Assembly (NCBI RefSeq): GCF_025515305.1
Contig: NZ_JAOPHT010000012.1
Location: 1-64,000 of the forward strand
Direction: 5' to 3'
From: Roseicyclus sediminis
GTDB lineage: Bacteria > Pseudomonadota > Alphaproteobacteria > Rhodobacterales > Rhodobacteraceae
Length of the DNA: 64,000 nucleotides
The notes under the pieces: generated by a model
Databases searched by the model: none
Told to the model about the DNA's origin: nothing
The model's input: the letters and a program-made list of their open reading frames with translations, nothing else
Shown here: positions 26,555 to 35,984 of the stretch, in pieces
Numbering within the stretch: the stretch's first letter is position 1
Layout: each line of letters opens with the position of its first letter
Program-made: the position numbers and the translations under genes

Positions 26555-27871
26555 ATGAGCGAGGTGCACGCACAAACCGTCGCCTATGTCCGCGACACGA
26601 TGATTCCCCAGGAGGCGCCCCCGCCGACCGAGGCGGGCGCCATCAAGTGGCTGCGGGAGAACCTGTTCTCGTCCTGGCTGAACGCGATCCTGACGGTCGT
26701 GTCGCTGTACGTGATCTATTGGGTCGTCAGTCACGTCGCGGGCTGGATGCTTTTCGGGATCTGGGATGCCGGAAGCCTCAGCGAATGCCGCGAGGTCCGC
26801 GATGCGACTTATGGCGAAGGCGCCAGCGTGGCCTGCTGGGCGGTTCTGACCGATCGCTGGGACCAGTTGATGTTCGGCTTCTATCCCTCCGAACTCTACT
26901 GGCGCCCGGTCCTCGCCCTCGTCCTGTTTCTCGTGGCGATCGCGCCGGTTCTCTACGACAGCCTGCCGCGCAAGATGCTGTGGTTCACCGCGGCGTCGCC
27001 CTTCGTCCTGTTCTTCCTTCTGTGGGGTGGCACGATCTGGGGGCCGCTCGCGGTGGCGGCGGGGTTCGCCATCGGCTGGGCCGTCCTGCGTTTCGCGACA
27101 CCCGTGATCGGCGACCTTGGCGGCATCGTCGCGGCATTCGTGGTGCCGATCCTCTACTGGTTCTTCGCGGTCGGCCCGATTGCGGGCGCGCTCGGCAATG
27201 CCATCCCGATCGGGATCGAGTTCGTGCCTTCCGACGACTTCGGCGGCTTCATGCTGGCCTTCGTCATCGGTATCGCGGGCATCATCCTGTCCTTGCCGCT
27301 GGGCATCCTGCTTGCGCTCGGCCGGCAGTCGGACCTCTTCATCATCAACAAGTTCAGCGTGATCTTCATCGAGGTCATCCGCGGCGTGCCGCTGATCGTG
27401 TGGCTCTTCACGGCCTCGCTCCTGCTGAACTACTTCCTGCCGCCGGGGACGAACTTCGACCTCATGCTGCGGGTGATCATCATGGTGACGCTGTTCTCCG
27501 CGGCCTACCTGGCCGAGGTTGTGCGCGGCGGCCTCGCGGCGCTTCCGCGCGGCCAGTACGAAGGTGCCGACAGCCTCGGCCTCGATTACTGGCAGTCCAT
27601 GCGCCTCATCATCCTGCCGCAGGCCCTGAAGATCTCGATCCCCGGGATCGTGTCGACCTTCATCGGCCTGTTCAAGGACACGACGCTCGTGGTGTTCATC
27701 GGTCTTCTCGACCCCATCGGCCTGTCGAACGCGATCCGGGCCACGACCGACTGGAACGGTATCTACTGGGAACTGTTCATCTTCATCGGGCTCTGCTTCT
27801 TCGTCTGCTGCTACGCAATGAGCCAGTATTCGCAATGGCTGGAGCGCAAGCTCCGCACCGATCACCGTTAA
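26555..27871 (+). CDS. bztC: Amino-acid ABC transporter permease BztC/AapM
   Basis: 438 residues. The second permease subunit, with an extended N-terminal membrane region and the C-terminal transport domain. The EAA loop is GLAALPRGQYEGADSLGLDYWQSM. It follows bztB after one base and precedes bztD by 14 bases. Confidence 0.93.
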   Translation: MSEVHAQTVAYVRDTMIPQEAPPPTEAGAIKWLRENLFSSWLNAILTVVSLYVIYWVVSHVAGWMLFGIWDAGSLSECREVRDATYGEGASVACWAVLTDRWDQLMFGFYPSELYWRPVLALVLFLVAIAPVLYDSLPRKMLWFTAASPFVLFFLLWGGTIWGPLAVAAGFAIGWAVLRFATPVIGDLGGIVAAFVVPILYWFFAVGPIAGALGNAIPIGIEFVPSDDFGGFMLAFVIGIAGIILSLPLGILLALGRQSDLFIINKFSVIFIEVIRGVPLIVWLFTASLLLNYFLPPGTNFDLMLRVIIMVTLFSAAYLAEVVRGGLAALPRGQYEGADSLGLDYWQSMRLIILPQALKISIPGIVSTFIGLFKDTTLVVFIGLLDPIGLSNAIRATTDWNGIYWELFIFIGLCFFVCCYAMSQYSQWLERKLRTDHR

Positions 27872-27885
27872 GGGAGACCTGACAC

Positions 27886-28689
27886 ATGGCTGAGGCACAC
27901 ACCAACCCCGTCGAGGAACGTCAGATCGACCGGTCGCAGATGCAGGTCTCCGACGAGGTGGCCATCGAAATCGCCGGCATGAACAAGTGGTACGGTACGT
28001 TCCACGTGCTGCGCGACATCGACCTGACGGTGAACCGGGGAGAGCGGATCGTGATCTGCGGACCCTCGGGCTCGGGCAAGTCGACGCTGATCCGCTGCAT
28101 CAACGCGCTGGAAGAGCATCAGAAGGGCTCCATCACGGTGGACGGAACGCTTCTGTCCAACGACCTCAAGAACATCGACCGCATCCGCTCGGAAGTCGGG
28201 ATGGTGTTCCAGCACTTCAACCTCTTCCCGCATCTCACGATCCTCGAGAACTGCACGCTGGCGCCGATCTGGGTGCGCAAGACGCCCAAGCGCGAGGCCG
28301 AGGAAACGGCGATGTATTTCCTCGAGAAGGTGAAGATCCCCGAGCAGGCCAACAAGTATCCCGGCCAGCTTTCGGGCGGTCAGCAGCAGCGGGTCGCCAT
28401 CGCGCGCTCGCTGTGCATGCGGCCCCGGATCATGCTGTTCGACGAGCCGACCTCGGCGCTTGATCCCGAGATGATCAAGGAGGTGCTGGACACAATGATC
28501 CAGCTGGCCGAAGACGGGATGACGATGCTCGTGGTGACCCACGAGATGGGTTTCGCCCGCCAGGTGGCGAACCGCGTGATCTTCATGGACCAGGGCCAGA
28601 TCGTCGAGCAGAACGAGCCCGAGGAATTCTTCATGAATCCCAAGTCGGACCGGACGAAACTGTTCCTGAGCCAGATTCTCGGGCACTGA
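27886..28689 (+). CDS. bztD: Amino-acid ABC transporter ATPase BztD/AapP
   Basis: 267 residues. Walker [10 protein letters not shown] (59-67), Q-loop [13 protein letters not shown], signature [13 protein letters not shown], Walker [13 protein letters not shown] and the switch His in [16 protein letters not shown] are all intact. It powers uptake through BztB/BztC. About 25 polar residues precede the ABC domain. It is the last gene of the operon, followed by a terminator. Confidence 0.95.
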   Translation: MAEAHTNPVEERQIDRSQMQVSDEVAIEIAGMNKWYGTFHVLRDIDLTVNRGERIVICGPSGSGKSTLIRCINALEEHQKGSITVDGTLLSNDLKNIDRIRSEVGMVFQHFNLFPHLTILENCTLAPIWVRKTPKREAEETAMYFLEKVKIPEQANKYPGQLSGGQQQRVAIARSLCMRPRIMLFDEPTSALDPEMIKEVLDTMIQLAEDGMTMLVVTHEMGFARQVANRVIFMDQGQIVEQNEPEEFFMNPKSDRTKLFLSQILGH

Positions 28690-28722
28690 GGGGTTTCCCG
28701 CCCCAAGGGGCGCGACCGGAAC

Positions 28723-28765
28723 AGGGCCGCGGTGGGCATCGAGCCCCCCGCGGCCCTCCGCTTTT
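28723..28765 (+). terminator. Terminator after bztD
   Basis: Long GC stem (28724-28732 with 28748-28756, extended by 28734-28737 with 28743-28746) followed by TCCGCTTTT. Ends the bzt operon before the convergent SixA-like gene. Confidence 0.65.
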
Positions 28766-28772
28766 CAAGCGG

Positions 28773-28796
28773 TGCGTATTTCTGGAAAGATGATGG
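28773..28796 (+). repeat. Dispersed repeat, copy A
   Basis: TGCGTATTT, CTG, then GAAAGATGATGG. One of four copies of a ~24-bp element in this window, all just 3' of genes. This copy is between the bztD terminator and the end of the minus-strand SixA-like gene. Confidence 0.7.
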
Positions 28797-28801
28797 GCCG
28801 G

Positions 28802-29314
28802 TCAGTCCGGATCGGGCAGCTCGCGCGGCACCGCAAAGCCTGCGACAAGGCCCATCCCCGGCATGATGTCGGCCCAGTGCGGCGCCTCGAACTGCAGGAT
28901 CAGGGTGGCGCCCGTGGGATAGAGGCCGAACTTCGGGTGTTCGGGCTGTGTGCGGCAGAGCGACCATGCCAACGCGCCGATGCCCGGGTTGTGCCCGATC
29001 ACGGCCAGTGTTCCGGCGTCGCTATCGCGGATGGCCGACAGGATCTCCGATGGCGCGGCGAGGTAGAGCGACCGCCGGAATTCCGGCTCGGGCGCATGGG
29101 GCAGTCTCGAGGCGATACCGGCCCATGTCTCCCGCGTGCGCCGGGCGGTGGAGCACAGCACGGCCTCGGGTTTCACCCCCATCCGGCTCAGCCAGGCGCC
29201 GATGCGTGGCGCGCTTTGCAGTCCACGGATGTTCAGCGGGCGATCGTGATCGTCGAGCGCCGCATCGTCCCAGTCGGATTTCGCGTGGCGGATCAGGATC
29301 AGGGTGCGGATCAT
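28802..29314 (-). CDS. Histidine phosphatase, SixA-like
   Basis: 170 residues. The phosphohistidine motif LILIRHAKSDW (5-15) and the second catalytic His in LAVIGHNPGIG (about 103-113) are present; CSTARRTRETW is the usual Arg-containing loop. The RHAK form and the short length fit the SixA branch, which removes phosphate from histidine phosphotransfer domains. The true substrate is unknown. It is the last gene of the minus-strand yidC-MOSC-engB-argB run. Confidence 0.85.
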   Translation of the reverse strand: MIRTLILIRHAKSDWDDAALDDHDRPLNIRGLQSAPRIGAWLSRMGVKPEAVLCSTARRTRETWAGIASRLPHAPEPEFRRSLYLAAPSEILSAIRDSDAGTLAVIGHNPGIGALAWSLCRTQPEHPKFGLYPTGATLILQFEAPHWADIMPGMGLVAGFAVPRELPDPD

Positions 29315-29341
29315 CTTGGCGCTCGGGTCCTTGTCACGGTG

Positions 29342-30013
29342 TCAGGGATGGAACCGGCGCATGTGATAGGCCGACTGGCAAGGCAATCGTCCATAAGTCC
29401 GGCTGACGGGGCAAGCTCTTCGAACCGCGCAGCCGGTCTCCATGCAGTCCTTTCCGTCCTCCGTGTCGAGAAAGCCATGGCAGGAGGCGGCGTCGTAGCC
29501 GTTGGCCGAAAGCGCGCCCACCGGGCAGGCGGCGAGGCAGGGCCTGTCGCAGATGGCGCAGGGCGCCTCGGCGGGAGGCGCCGGCAGGTCGAGGCGCGAT
29601 TTCAGCGCGAGCGCGCCACGATAGGAAACCATCAGCCCCGCTTGGTCGTGGACCAGAAAGCCGACCGGGCTTTCCCAGGCGCGGCCCGAGCGCTTCGCCC
29701 ACGCGATGAAGGGCTGCCAGGGCGGGCCGGCGAAGGGAAAGAGCGCCTTGGCCCCGAGATCGCAGGCGATCTGCCCGATGACCCTGCGAGACCAGCGGTC
29801 GAACGGATCGGGATCTGCATTCCGCCATTCCGGCTGTCCCGTCAGATGGGGCCAGAACCCGGGCTCCGAGGGGCCGAGCAGGATGAGGGTGCCGGTGTCG
29901 GCGGGGGCGCCGTCATCCGGACCCGGATGGAAAGCGCCGAAGATGCCGAGCTGATGGGCCGCGACCCTTGCCGCGATATCTTCGTAGCCGGGCGCGGTGC
30001 CCTCTTCAGGCAC
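29342..30013 (-). CDS. Ferredoxin-like 4Fe-4S protein, distantly QueG-like
   Basis: 223 residues. The C-terminal third carries cluster cysteines: [17 protein letters not shown] (about 151-167) and then C, C and RRACPVS further on. The order resembles the ferredoxin part of epoxyqueuosine reductase (QueG), but the protein is much shorter and I see no cobalamin-domain motif. The N-terminal half contains [12 protein letters not shown] and [15 protein letters not shown]. Its start overlaps the argB end by 8 bases. Role unknown; an electron-transfer or reductase function is inferred. Confidence 0.7.
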   Translation of the reverse strand: MPEEGTAPGYEDIAARVAAHQLGIFGAFHPGPDDGAPADTGTLILLGPSEPGFWPHLTGQPEWRNADPDPFDRWSRRVIGQIACDLGAKALFPFAGPPWQPFIAWAKRSGRAWESPVGFLVHDQAGLMVSYRGALALKSRLDLPAPPAEAPCAICDRPCLAACPVGALSANGYDAASCHGFLDTEDGKDCMETGCAVRRACPVSRTYGRLPCQSAYHMRRFHP

Positions 30014-30866
30014 GGATCATCGAGCCCGCACCGTGGTCGGTGAAAAGCTCCAGCAGCACCGCGTTCGGCACCCGCCCGTCGACGATGGTGCAGGCACGCA
30101 CGCCGTTGCGCACTGCAAAGAGCGCGGTCTCGGTCTTGGGGATCATGCCGCCGGAAATCGTGCCGGCGCGCGTCATCTCCTCGACTTCGGCCGCGCTGAG
30201 CGCGGTCACGATCTCGCCCGACGCATCCTTGACGCCCGCGACATCGGTAAGGAGCAGGAGCCGATCGGCCTTCAGCGCCGCGGCGATCGCTCCCGCAGCG
30301 GTATCGCCGTTGATGTTGTAGGTCTCGCCGTTCCGCCCGGCGCCCAGCGGGGCCACGACCGGGATCATGTCATCCCCGAAAAGGTTCGTCAGGACCGCGG
30401 GATTGACCTCCACGGGGTCGCCGACGAAGCCGAGCGCCGGGTCCTCCGGGTCGCAGAGGATGAGGTTGGCGTCCTTGCCGGAAAGGCCAACCGCCTTGCC
30501 CCCCTGCGCGTTGATCGCCTGCACGATGCGCTTGTTGACGAGGCCGGAGAGGACCATCTCGACCACCTCGACGGTGGCGGCGTCGGTAACGCGCTTGCCG
30601 TTCACGAATTCCGTCGTGATGCCGAGCTTGCCCAGAAGCTCGTTGATCATGGGGCCGCCGCCATGGACGACGACCGGGTTCACGCCGACCTGGCGCAGAA
30701 GCACGATGTCACGCGCGAAGGTCGCCATGGCGGCGTCGTCGCCCATGGCGTTGCCTCCGAACTTCACCACCACGATGGCATCGTTGAAGCGCTGGAGATA
30801 GGGCAGGGCCTCGGAGAGTGTCCGGGCGGTGGCGATGTCGTCGCGGGTCATGGTCCGTGTCTTCAT
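30006..30866 (-). CDS. argB: Acetylglutamate kinase
   Basis: 286 residues from ATG 30866. Second step of arginine biosynthesis: phosphorylates N-acetylglutamate with [13 protein letters not shown] (33-42), [14 protein letters not shown], the [15 protein letters not shown] block and [13 protein letters not shown] are the family motifs. The upstream open frame is not part of the protein. Lies downstream of engB on the minus strand, with a copy of the dispersed repeat in the 92-base gap, and overlaps the ferredoxin-like gene by 8 bases. Confidence 0.96.
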   Translation of the reverse strand: MKTRTMTRDDIATARTLSEALPYLQRFNDAIVVVKFGGNAMGDDAAMATFARDIVLLRQVGVNPVVVHGGGPMINELLGKLGITTEFVNGKRVTDAATVEVVEMVLSGLVNKRIVQAINAQGGKAVGLSGKDANLILCDPEDPALGFVGDPVEVNPAVLTNLFGDDMIPVVAPLGAGRNGETYNINGDTAAGAIAAALKADRLLLLTDVAGVKDASGEIVTALSAAEVEEMTRAGTISGGMIPKTETALFAVRNGVRACTIVDGRVPNAVLLELFTDHGAGSMIRA

Positions 30867-30932
30867 GTGCGCGGGTCCGGGAAGGGGTCGAGCCTCAATA
30901 GGCGAGCGGGGCGCCGGAGTGAAGCGTTGCGA

Positions 30933-30956
30933 TGCGTATTTGAAGAAAGATGAAGG
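30933..30956 (+). repeat. Dispersed repeat, copy B
   Basis: TGCGTATTT, GAA, then GAAAGATGAAGG. It is directly behind the engB stop codon (engB reads on the minus strand), in the gap before argB. Confidence 0.7.
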
Positions 30957-30958
30957 GA

Positions 30959-31612
30959 TCAGGCGAGATCGGCGACGATGGCGCGGAGCGTCTCGATCCC
31001 GTCGCCCTTTTCCGACGAGGTGAGGACCAGCTCCGGGAAGGCGGCGGGGTGCAGACCGAGTTTCCCGCGCACCTGTTCGAGGATGCGGGCGCGGTCCTTT
31101 TCCTTCACCTTGTCGGCCTTGGTGATCACCACCTGAAAGGGCACGGCGGAGGTGTCGAGAAGGCTCATGATCTCCTCGTCCACCGCCTTGATGCCGTGGC
31201 GCGCGTCGATCAGGACGAAGGCGCGGCGGAGCGTGGCGCGCCCGGAGAGGTAGGCCTTGAGAAGCGCCTGCCATTTCTTGACGATCTCGACGGGCGCCTC
31301 GGCATAACCGTAGCCGGGAAGGTCGACGAGGTAATGGCTGTCGCCGATTGTGAAGTAGTTGATCTCCTGCGTCCGTCCCGGGGTGTTGGAGGCGCGTGCC
31401 AGCGCACGGCGGCCGGTGAGCGCATTGATGAGGGTGGACTTGCCCACGTTCGAGCGCCCGGCGAAGCAGACCTCGGCCCGGTCGGCGGGGGGCAGGCCGT
31501 CCATGGCGACCACGCCCTTCAGGAACTCGGCGCCTTGCGCGAAGAGGAGGCGGCCGCGCTCGGCGGTGGCGGCGTCGGGCGCTTCGGCCAGAGGGAAGGG
31601 GAGCGACGTCAT
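30959..31612 (-). CDS. engB: GTP-binding protein EngB (YihA/YsxC), ribosome assembly
   Basis: 217 residues from ATG 31612. G1 is [18 protein letters not shown] (50-67), G2 [12 protein letters not shown]3 [11 protein letters not shown]4 VITKADKV and G5 TSSEKG. This small GTPase helps 50S subunit assembly and is usually essential. Its start overlaps the MOSC gene stop by 4 bases. Confidence 0.96.
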   Translation of the reverse strand: MTSLPFPLAEAPDAATAERGRLLFAQGAEFLKGVVAMDGLPPADRAEVCFAGRSNVGKSTLINALTGRRALARASNTPGRTQEINYFTIGDSHYLVDLPGYGYAEAPVEIVKKWQALLKAYLSGRATLRRAFVLIDARHGIKAVDEEIMSLLDTSAVPFQVVITKADKVKEKDRARILEQVRGKLGLHPAAFPELVLTSSEKGDGIETLRAIVADLA

Positions 31613-32352
31613 ACCCGCACCGCCGTGTCTCCGACCGCGATCTGCCCGCCGCGGCGCACCATGGCATAAACGCCGAAATTGGTGTGGCCCCACCCTTCCT
31701 CCAGCGCGTCGAGCGTCGCGGCATCGCGCCGGCCCGTATCCGGGTTGGCCTCGGTCGCGCGGCAGCGGCCGATCGGCTCGATCACCTCGAGCTCGGCGTC
31801 GCCGATCCGGAGGCGCTTGCCCACGAGGTCGAATTCTTCCCATGGGGCAAGACCGTCGAGCCAGAGATTGCCGCGGAAGCGGCGGGGGTCGAGGTTCTGG
31901 CCGAGTTTCTGCGAGAGCGCGCGCAGGGAGGATTCGTTCAACACCGACACGGAGGCGAAGGGCGCATCGGACATTCCCGAGTCGGGTGCCCGCACCAGCG
32001 CGGCGGGCGGATGACGGTCGGGGGGATAGATCGGCTTCAGCCAGGCGAAGAGGGCGAGCGCCGCGCCTTCGGTGCCGGGTTCGATCGCGAGATCGGGCCG
32101 TTCGGGATGGGACAGATGGATCCTGTCGCCCTCGACGCGCGCGCGCACCGCCATGAGCGAGGGCCCCTTCGCGCCACGCAGGAAGTTCCGGCACGGCCGC
32201 CACCCTTCGCTCGCCTCGCCGCCTTCTTCAAGAACGGCCCAGGCGCGGTCCATGGGCAGCGGCCGGTCGATGCGAAGACCGACGCGATCCAGCCGCTCCG
32301 CCCCGATCCCCTTGATCGGGTGGCGCCAGATCTGCGCCAGTCGCCAGCTCAC
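31609..32352 (-). CDS. MOSC-domain protein
   Basis: 247 residues from a GTG at 32352 that overlaps the yidC stop (GTGA). The N-terminal beta-barrel ([20 protein letters not shown]) and the C-terminal MOSC domain with the conserved Cys in [16 protein letters not shown] are visible. MOSC domains carry sulfur or Moco-linked reactions. The place between yidC and engB is the standard one in Rhodobacteraceae. Substrate unknown. Confidence 0.85.
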   Translation of the reverse strand: MSWRLAQIWRHPIKGIGAERLDRVGLRIDRPLPMDRAWAVLEEGGEASEGWRPCRNFLRGAKGPSLMAVRARVEGDRIHLSHPERPDLAIEPGTEGAALALFAWLKPIYPPDRHPPAALVRAPDSGMSDAPFASVSVLNESSLRALSQKLGQNLDPRRFRGNLWLDGLAPWEEFDLVGKRLRIGDAELEVIEPIGRCRATEANPDTGRRDAATLDALEEGWGHTNFGVYAMVRRGGQIAVGDTAVRV

Positions 32353-34178
32353 TTGGCGTCCGGCTTCTTGCGCCGGAAGCTTGAGCGGATGTTGCCGAAG
32401 AGGTCGGGCGAATAGCCGTGCCGCTTCATGATGATGTACTGCTGCGTGAAGGTCAGCGTGTTGTTGGCGATCCAGTAGACCAGGAGGCCGCTGGCGAAGC
32501 TGCCGAGCATGAACATGAAGACCCAGGGAAGCCAGGCGAAGATCGCGGCCTGCGTCGGGTCGGTCGGCTGCGGGTTCAGCTTCTGCTGGAGCCACATGGA
32601 GATGCCGAGCAGGAGCGGCAGGATACCGATGAAGATCAGTGCCATCAGGCTCCCGGGTTCGGGGGAGTCATAGGGCAGCAGGCCGAAGAGATTGATGATC
32701 GACGAGGGATCGGGCGCGGACAGGTCCCGCAGCCAGCCGAAGAACGGCGCCTGGCGCAGCTCCAGCGTGACGAAGATCACCTTGTAGAGCGAGAAGAAGA
32801 TCGGGATCTGAAGCAGGATCGGCAGACAGCCCGACGCGGGGTTCACCTTTTCCTTCTTGTAGAGTTCCATCATCTCCTGCTGGAGCTTCTGCCGGTCGTC
32901 GCCGGCGCGCTCCTTGATCTTCTCCATCTCGGGCTGCAGTTCGCGCATGCGTGCCATCGAGGCGTAGGACTTGTACGCGAGCGGGAACAGCACGGCCTTC
33001 ACGATCAGGGTCAGCGCGATGATGGCCAGGCCCATGTTGCCGATCAGCAGGTTGAGGTTGTGCAGCAGCCAGAACATCGGCTTGGTCAGGAAGTAGAACC
33101 AGCCCCAGTCGATGGAATCGATGAACCGGTCGATCCCGCCCTCGTTCTGGTAGTCGCGGATCGTTTCCCATTCCTTGGCGCCCGCGAAAAGCTGGGTCGT
33201 GACCTCGCCGGTTGCACCGGGGGCGACGGAGATGACGGGCAGGCGCGCCTCGGTCTGATAGATGTCGGCCGAGGCGACATAGCGGGTGACCGAGGTGAAG
33301 GGTTGCCCGTCACCGGGGATCAGCGTGGTCATCCAGTACTTGTCGGTGAAGCCGATCCAGCCGTTCTGCTCGACCGGTACGACCTCGGCCAGCGCGCGTT
33401 CGCGCTCCACGAAGTCGAGCTCGGTGACGTTGTCGTAGCCGATCTCGTCAAGCTGGCCGTCGACTTTGCGCACGACGCCTTCGTGCAGGATGAAGAAGTT
33501 CTGCAGATCGTCGGGCAGGCCGTGGCGCGCAACGATGCCGTAGGGTGCGAGACGGACCTCGGTGTCGCCCGTGTTCTCGACCGTCTGGGTGATGCGGAAC
33601 ATGTAGTTCTCATCGACCGCGACGGTGCGGCGGAACACGAGGCCCGCGCCGTTATCCCAGATCAGCGTGACCGGGGTTTCGGGCGTCAGCCGCTCGCCGC
33701 TTTCCAGTTGCCAGGGTGTGTCGGCGCCGGGCACTTCCTCGAAGTCGAGATCGCCTGCGGGCGCCCATCCGTAGAGCGCGTAGTAGGGTTCCGCGCCTCC
33801 GGTCGGTGCGAGAAGCCGCACGATGGGTGCGTCTTCCTCGATCGTTTCGCGGTATTCGCGCAACGAAAGGTCATCGATCCGTCCGCCCCGGAGCGAGATC
33901 GAGCCTTCAAGCGAGGGGGTCTCGATCTGGATCCGCGCGGATTCGTCCAGCGCGACCTCTGTCATCGCGGTCTCGGTCGGCACGGTGGCCGTGTCCGTCC
34001 CCGCGGGGGGCGGCGTCAGGGCGATGTTCTCGCCCGTGCCGTCCTGCAGCGCCGTCTCGGCGGGGATCGCGTTGGGATCCACGGGCGGTTCGGGTGGCGG
34101 GAAAAGCAGGAACCAGACGAGGATGACCACCATGCTCAACGCGGTGGCCAGGATCAGGTTTCGGTTCTGATCGTCCAT
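32349..34178 (-). CDS. yidC: Membrane protein insertase YidC
   Basis: 609 residues from ATG 34178 (MDDQNRNLILATALSMVVI); a TTG 13 codons upstream is less likely. YidC inserts proteins into the inner membrane with or without SecYEG. The first helix is at 7-25. A large periplasmic beta-domain (about 60-350) follows, then the conserved core of five helices with GCLPILLQIPIFFSLYKV. The C-terminus is basic. It is the first gene of yidC-MOSC-engB. In this genome it is cut off from rnpA-yidD by other genes. Confidence 0.96.
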   Translation of the reverse strand: MDDQNRNLILATALSMVVILVWFLLFPPPEPPVDPNAIPAETALQDGTGENIALTPPPAGTDTATVPTETAMTEVALDESARIQIETPSLEGSISLRGGRIDDLSLREYRETIEEDAPIVRLLAPTGGAEPYYALYGWAPAGDLDFEEVPGADTPWQLESGERLTPETPVTLIWDNGAGLVFRRTVAVDENYMFRITQTVENTGDTEVRLAPYGIVARHGLPDDLQNFFILHEGVVRKVDGQLDEIGYDNVTELDFVERERALAEVVPVEQNGWIGFTDKYWMTTLIPGDGQPFTSVTRYVASADIYQTEARLPVISVAPGATGEVTTQLFAGAKEWETIRDYQNEGGIDRFIDSIDWGWFYFLTKPMFWLLHNLNLLIGNMGLAIIALTLIVKAVLFPLAYKSYASMARMRELQPEMEKIKERAGDDRQKLQQEMMELYKKEKVNPASGCLPILLQIPIFFSLYKVIFVTLELRQAPFFGWLRDLSAPDPSSIINLFGLLPYDSPEPGSLMALIFIGILPLLLGISMWLQQKLNPQPTDPTQAAIFAWLPWVFMFMLGSFASGLLVYWIANNTLTFTQQYIIMKRHGYSPDLFGNIRSSFRRKKPDAK

Positions 34179-34211
34179 GACGCCACAAATCCTCTGTCCG
34201 AAGTCACGAGG

Positions 34212-34240
34212 GTTCAACAGAAGGGGCCTGCAAAGGTCAA
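34212..34240 (-). promoter_or_regulatory. Candidate promoter of yidC
   Basis: On the minus strand TTGACC (34240-34235), 17-base spacer, TTGAAC (34217-34212). The -35 is good, the -10 poor. A promoter here would make sense because yidC has lost its usual upstream neighbours. Confidence 0.4.
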
Positions 34241-34310
34241 GGGGCGTTTTGGACGCCGGGGCGGTGGCGCGCGGCGCTTCCTGTCGCGGAGCCGCATTCC
34301 GAGGGGTCGG

Positions 34311-35843
34311 TCATTGCGCCGGGCGCAGCGCCCGCTCGGCCGGACCATCGGACCGGCCGGCCTCCCGCGAGGCGAGCCAGCGCAGCGTTTCTGCCAGTGG
34401 CATCGGCTTGCCGATCAGGAAACCCTGAAGTGCCGCGCAGCCCATCGCGGTGAGCGTCGCGCGTTCCTCCTCGGTCTCGACACCCTCGGCCAGCGCCTCG
34501 ATCCCCATTTCCCGGGCCATCGAAAGGATGGCGCCGACCATCGCCTTTTGTTCGCCGTCGGCGTCCACGCCGATCACGAAAGACCGGTCGATCTTGATCC
34601 TGCGCACCCCGTAGCGCCGGATCGCGAGCAACGAGGCCTGGCCGACGCCGAAATCGTCCAGTTCGATCGCCACGCCCTGTCCGCGCAGCGCGCCGAGGGT
34701 TGCGACGATGCTGTCGTCGCGTGCCGTCGCGGCGACGGTCTCCAGCACCTCGATGGCCAGCCGCGATGGCGCGATGTCGTGCGTGTCGAGGTCCCAGGCG
34801 ACCTGTTCGGCATAGGTGGGGCTGCGCAACTCGTCCGCGCAGGCATTGACGGAGACGGTAATGTCATCGGCGCCATGGCGGTCCCAGGTGGCGAGCGCTG
34901 CCAGCGCGTGTCGACGCATGGCGAGGCCGAGGGCCTCCATCCGCCCGGCCTCGGCCACGGCGTCGAGAAACCGGGCGGGGCCGAGAAGGCCGAGGCGCGG
35001 ATGGTGCCAGCGCGCCAGCGCCTCGAAACCGGTCACGCGGCCCGTCACGGCGTCGACCTGCGGTTGGAACCATGGCCTGATCGCGCCCGAGGTCAGGGCC
35101 TCGGCCACTTCTTCGGCAAGGGGATCCTCGCCGGGTCGGGTCAATGCGCGGCCGGGGACGTGGGCGCGGATGGAATTCGGGCCGGCAAGGATCGCCTCTT
35201 CCAGCGCGCTCTCGGCGCCGGTCAGCGTGCTCGCGGCGTCTGCCCCGCCCTGGCGCAGCGCCGCGTGGCCGACCGAGGCCGTCAGGCGCAACGTCGCGTC
35301 GCCGACGATCAGCGGTTCGGCCACGACGGCGCAGAGGCGCGCGGCGATCCCCTCGCGGATACCCAGGCGCGCGACCTCGACGGGATGCAGGACGACACCG
35401 AACCGCCCTTCGCCGAGGTCGGCCAGCAGGTCGCCGCGCCTCAGGGAGCCCTCCAGCCGCAAGCGGCAGCGGTCGTGAAGGGCGAGCGCCGTGTCGCGGC
35501 CCCAGCGGGTGACCAGGGCCTCCCGGTCATCGAGTGCGAGCACGAAGCAGGCCGTGTCCATGCCCGCCATGGCGGCGATCCTGTCCAGCATCGCGGCCAT
35601 CGTGTCCCGGTTCGGGCGCCGGTCGCCGGACGGGTACATCGGGTGCGCCATTGCCCCGCCGATGTTGCGCAGCGCCAGCAGAGTGGGCAGTGCCATCGCC
35701 GTGGCGATGACCGCGCCCTCCCGCCCGGTCTGGTATGCGAGGAGTATGAGGATCGGGAAGAGTGCCAGGACCTCTGTCCGCAACAGGGCTGTTCCCAGCC
35801 GCGCGTGCCAGTGCGCAAGTCCCTGTCGCAACTCCCTGCTCAT
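34311..35843 (-). CDS. Membrane-anchored EAL-domain phosphodiesterase with a degenerate GGDEF domain
   Basis: 510 residues. Two hydrophobic segments at about 23-37 and 43-62, then a GGDEF-like domain (about 75-230) whose signature is GEGRF (144-148), so it should not make c-di-GMP. The C-terminal EAL domain (about 245-495) has E274 in the EAL motif (FEALARWHHP), N333, E365, D396-D397 (DDFGVGQASL), K417, E453 and Q473. This is the full set used for c-di-GMP hydrolysis. It therefore probably degrades c-di-GMP. It stands alone between ttcA and yidC. Confidence 0.9.
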   Translation of the reverse strand: MSRELRQGLAHWHARLGTALLRTEVLALFPILILLAYQTGREGAVIATAMALPTLLALRNIGGAMAHPMYPSGDRRPNRDTMAAMLDRIAAMAGMDTACFVLALDDREALVTRWGRDTALALHDRCRLRLEGSLRRGDLLADLGEGRFGVVLHPVEVARLGIREGIAARLCAVVAEPLIVGDATLRLTASVGHAALRQGGADAASTLTGAESALEEAILAGPNSIRAHVPGRALTRPGEDPLAEEVAEALTSGAIRPWFQPQVDAVTGRVTGFEALARWHHPRLGLLGPARFLDAVAEAGRMEALGLAMRRHALAALATWDRHGADDITVSVNACADELRSPTYAEQVAWDLDTHDIAPSRLAIEVLETVAATARDDSIVATLGALRGQGVAIELDDFGVGQASLLAIRRYGVRRIKIDRSFVIGVDADGEQKAMVGAILSMAREMGIEALAEGVETEEERATLTAMGCAALQGFLIGKPMPLAETLRWLASREAGRSDGPAERALRPAQ

Positions 35844-35984
35844 TCCGCGCCGCCGTCCCCTGCCATCGGTCCGCTGCCATCCGTCCCAAAGACGCCTGGG
35901 CCCGGTGCCTGAGGCGCGGGCCGTCGGGGTCCGGACTATGCGAAAAGGCCTGACAGGGGCTTAAGCGCGCGACGCGGAATCGCT

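Noticed and set aside
24124-26556. 810-codon minus-strand open frame opposite bztA-bztB
   Set aside because: Shadow of the transporter genes; no start signals and no recognisable protein.
32418-35912. A very long plus-strand open frame (about 1160 codons) opposite yidC and the EAL gene
   Set aside because: It is the antisense shadow of two clearly coding minus-strand genes. Its composition (His/Arg/Asp/Gln-rich) is that of a reversed frame, and it has no motif.
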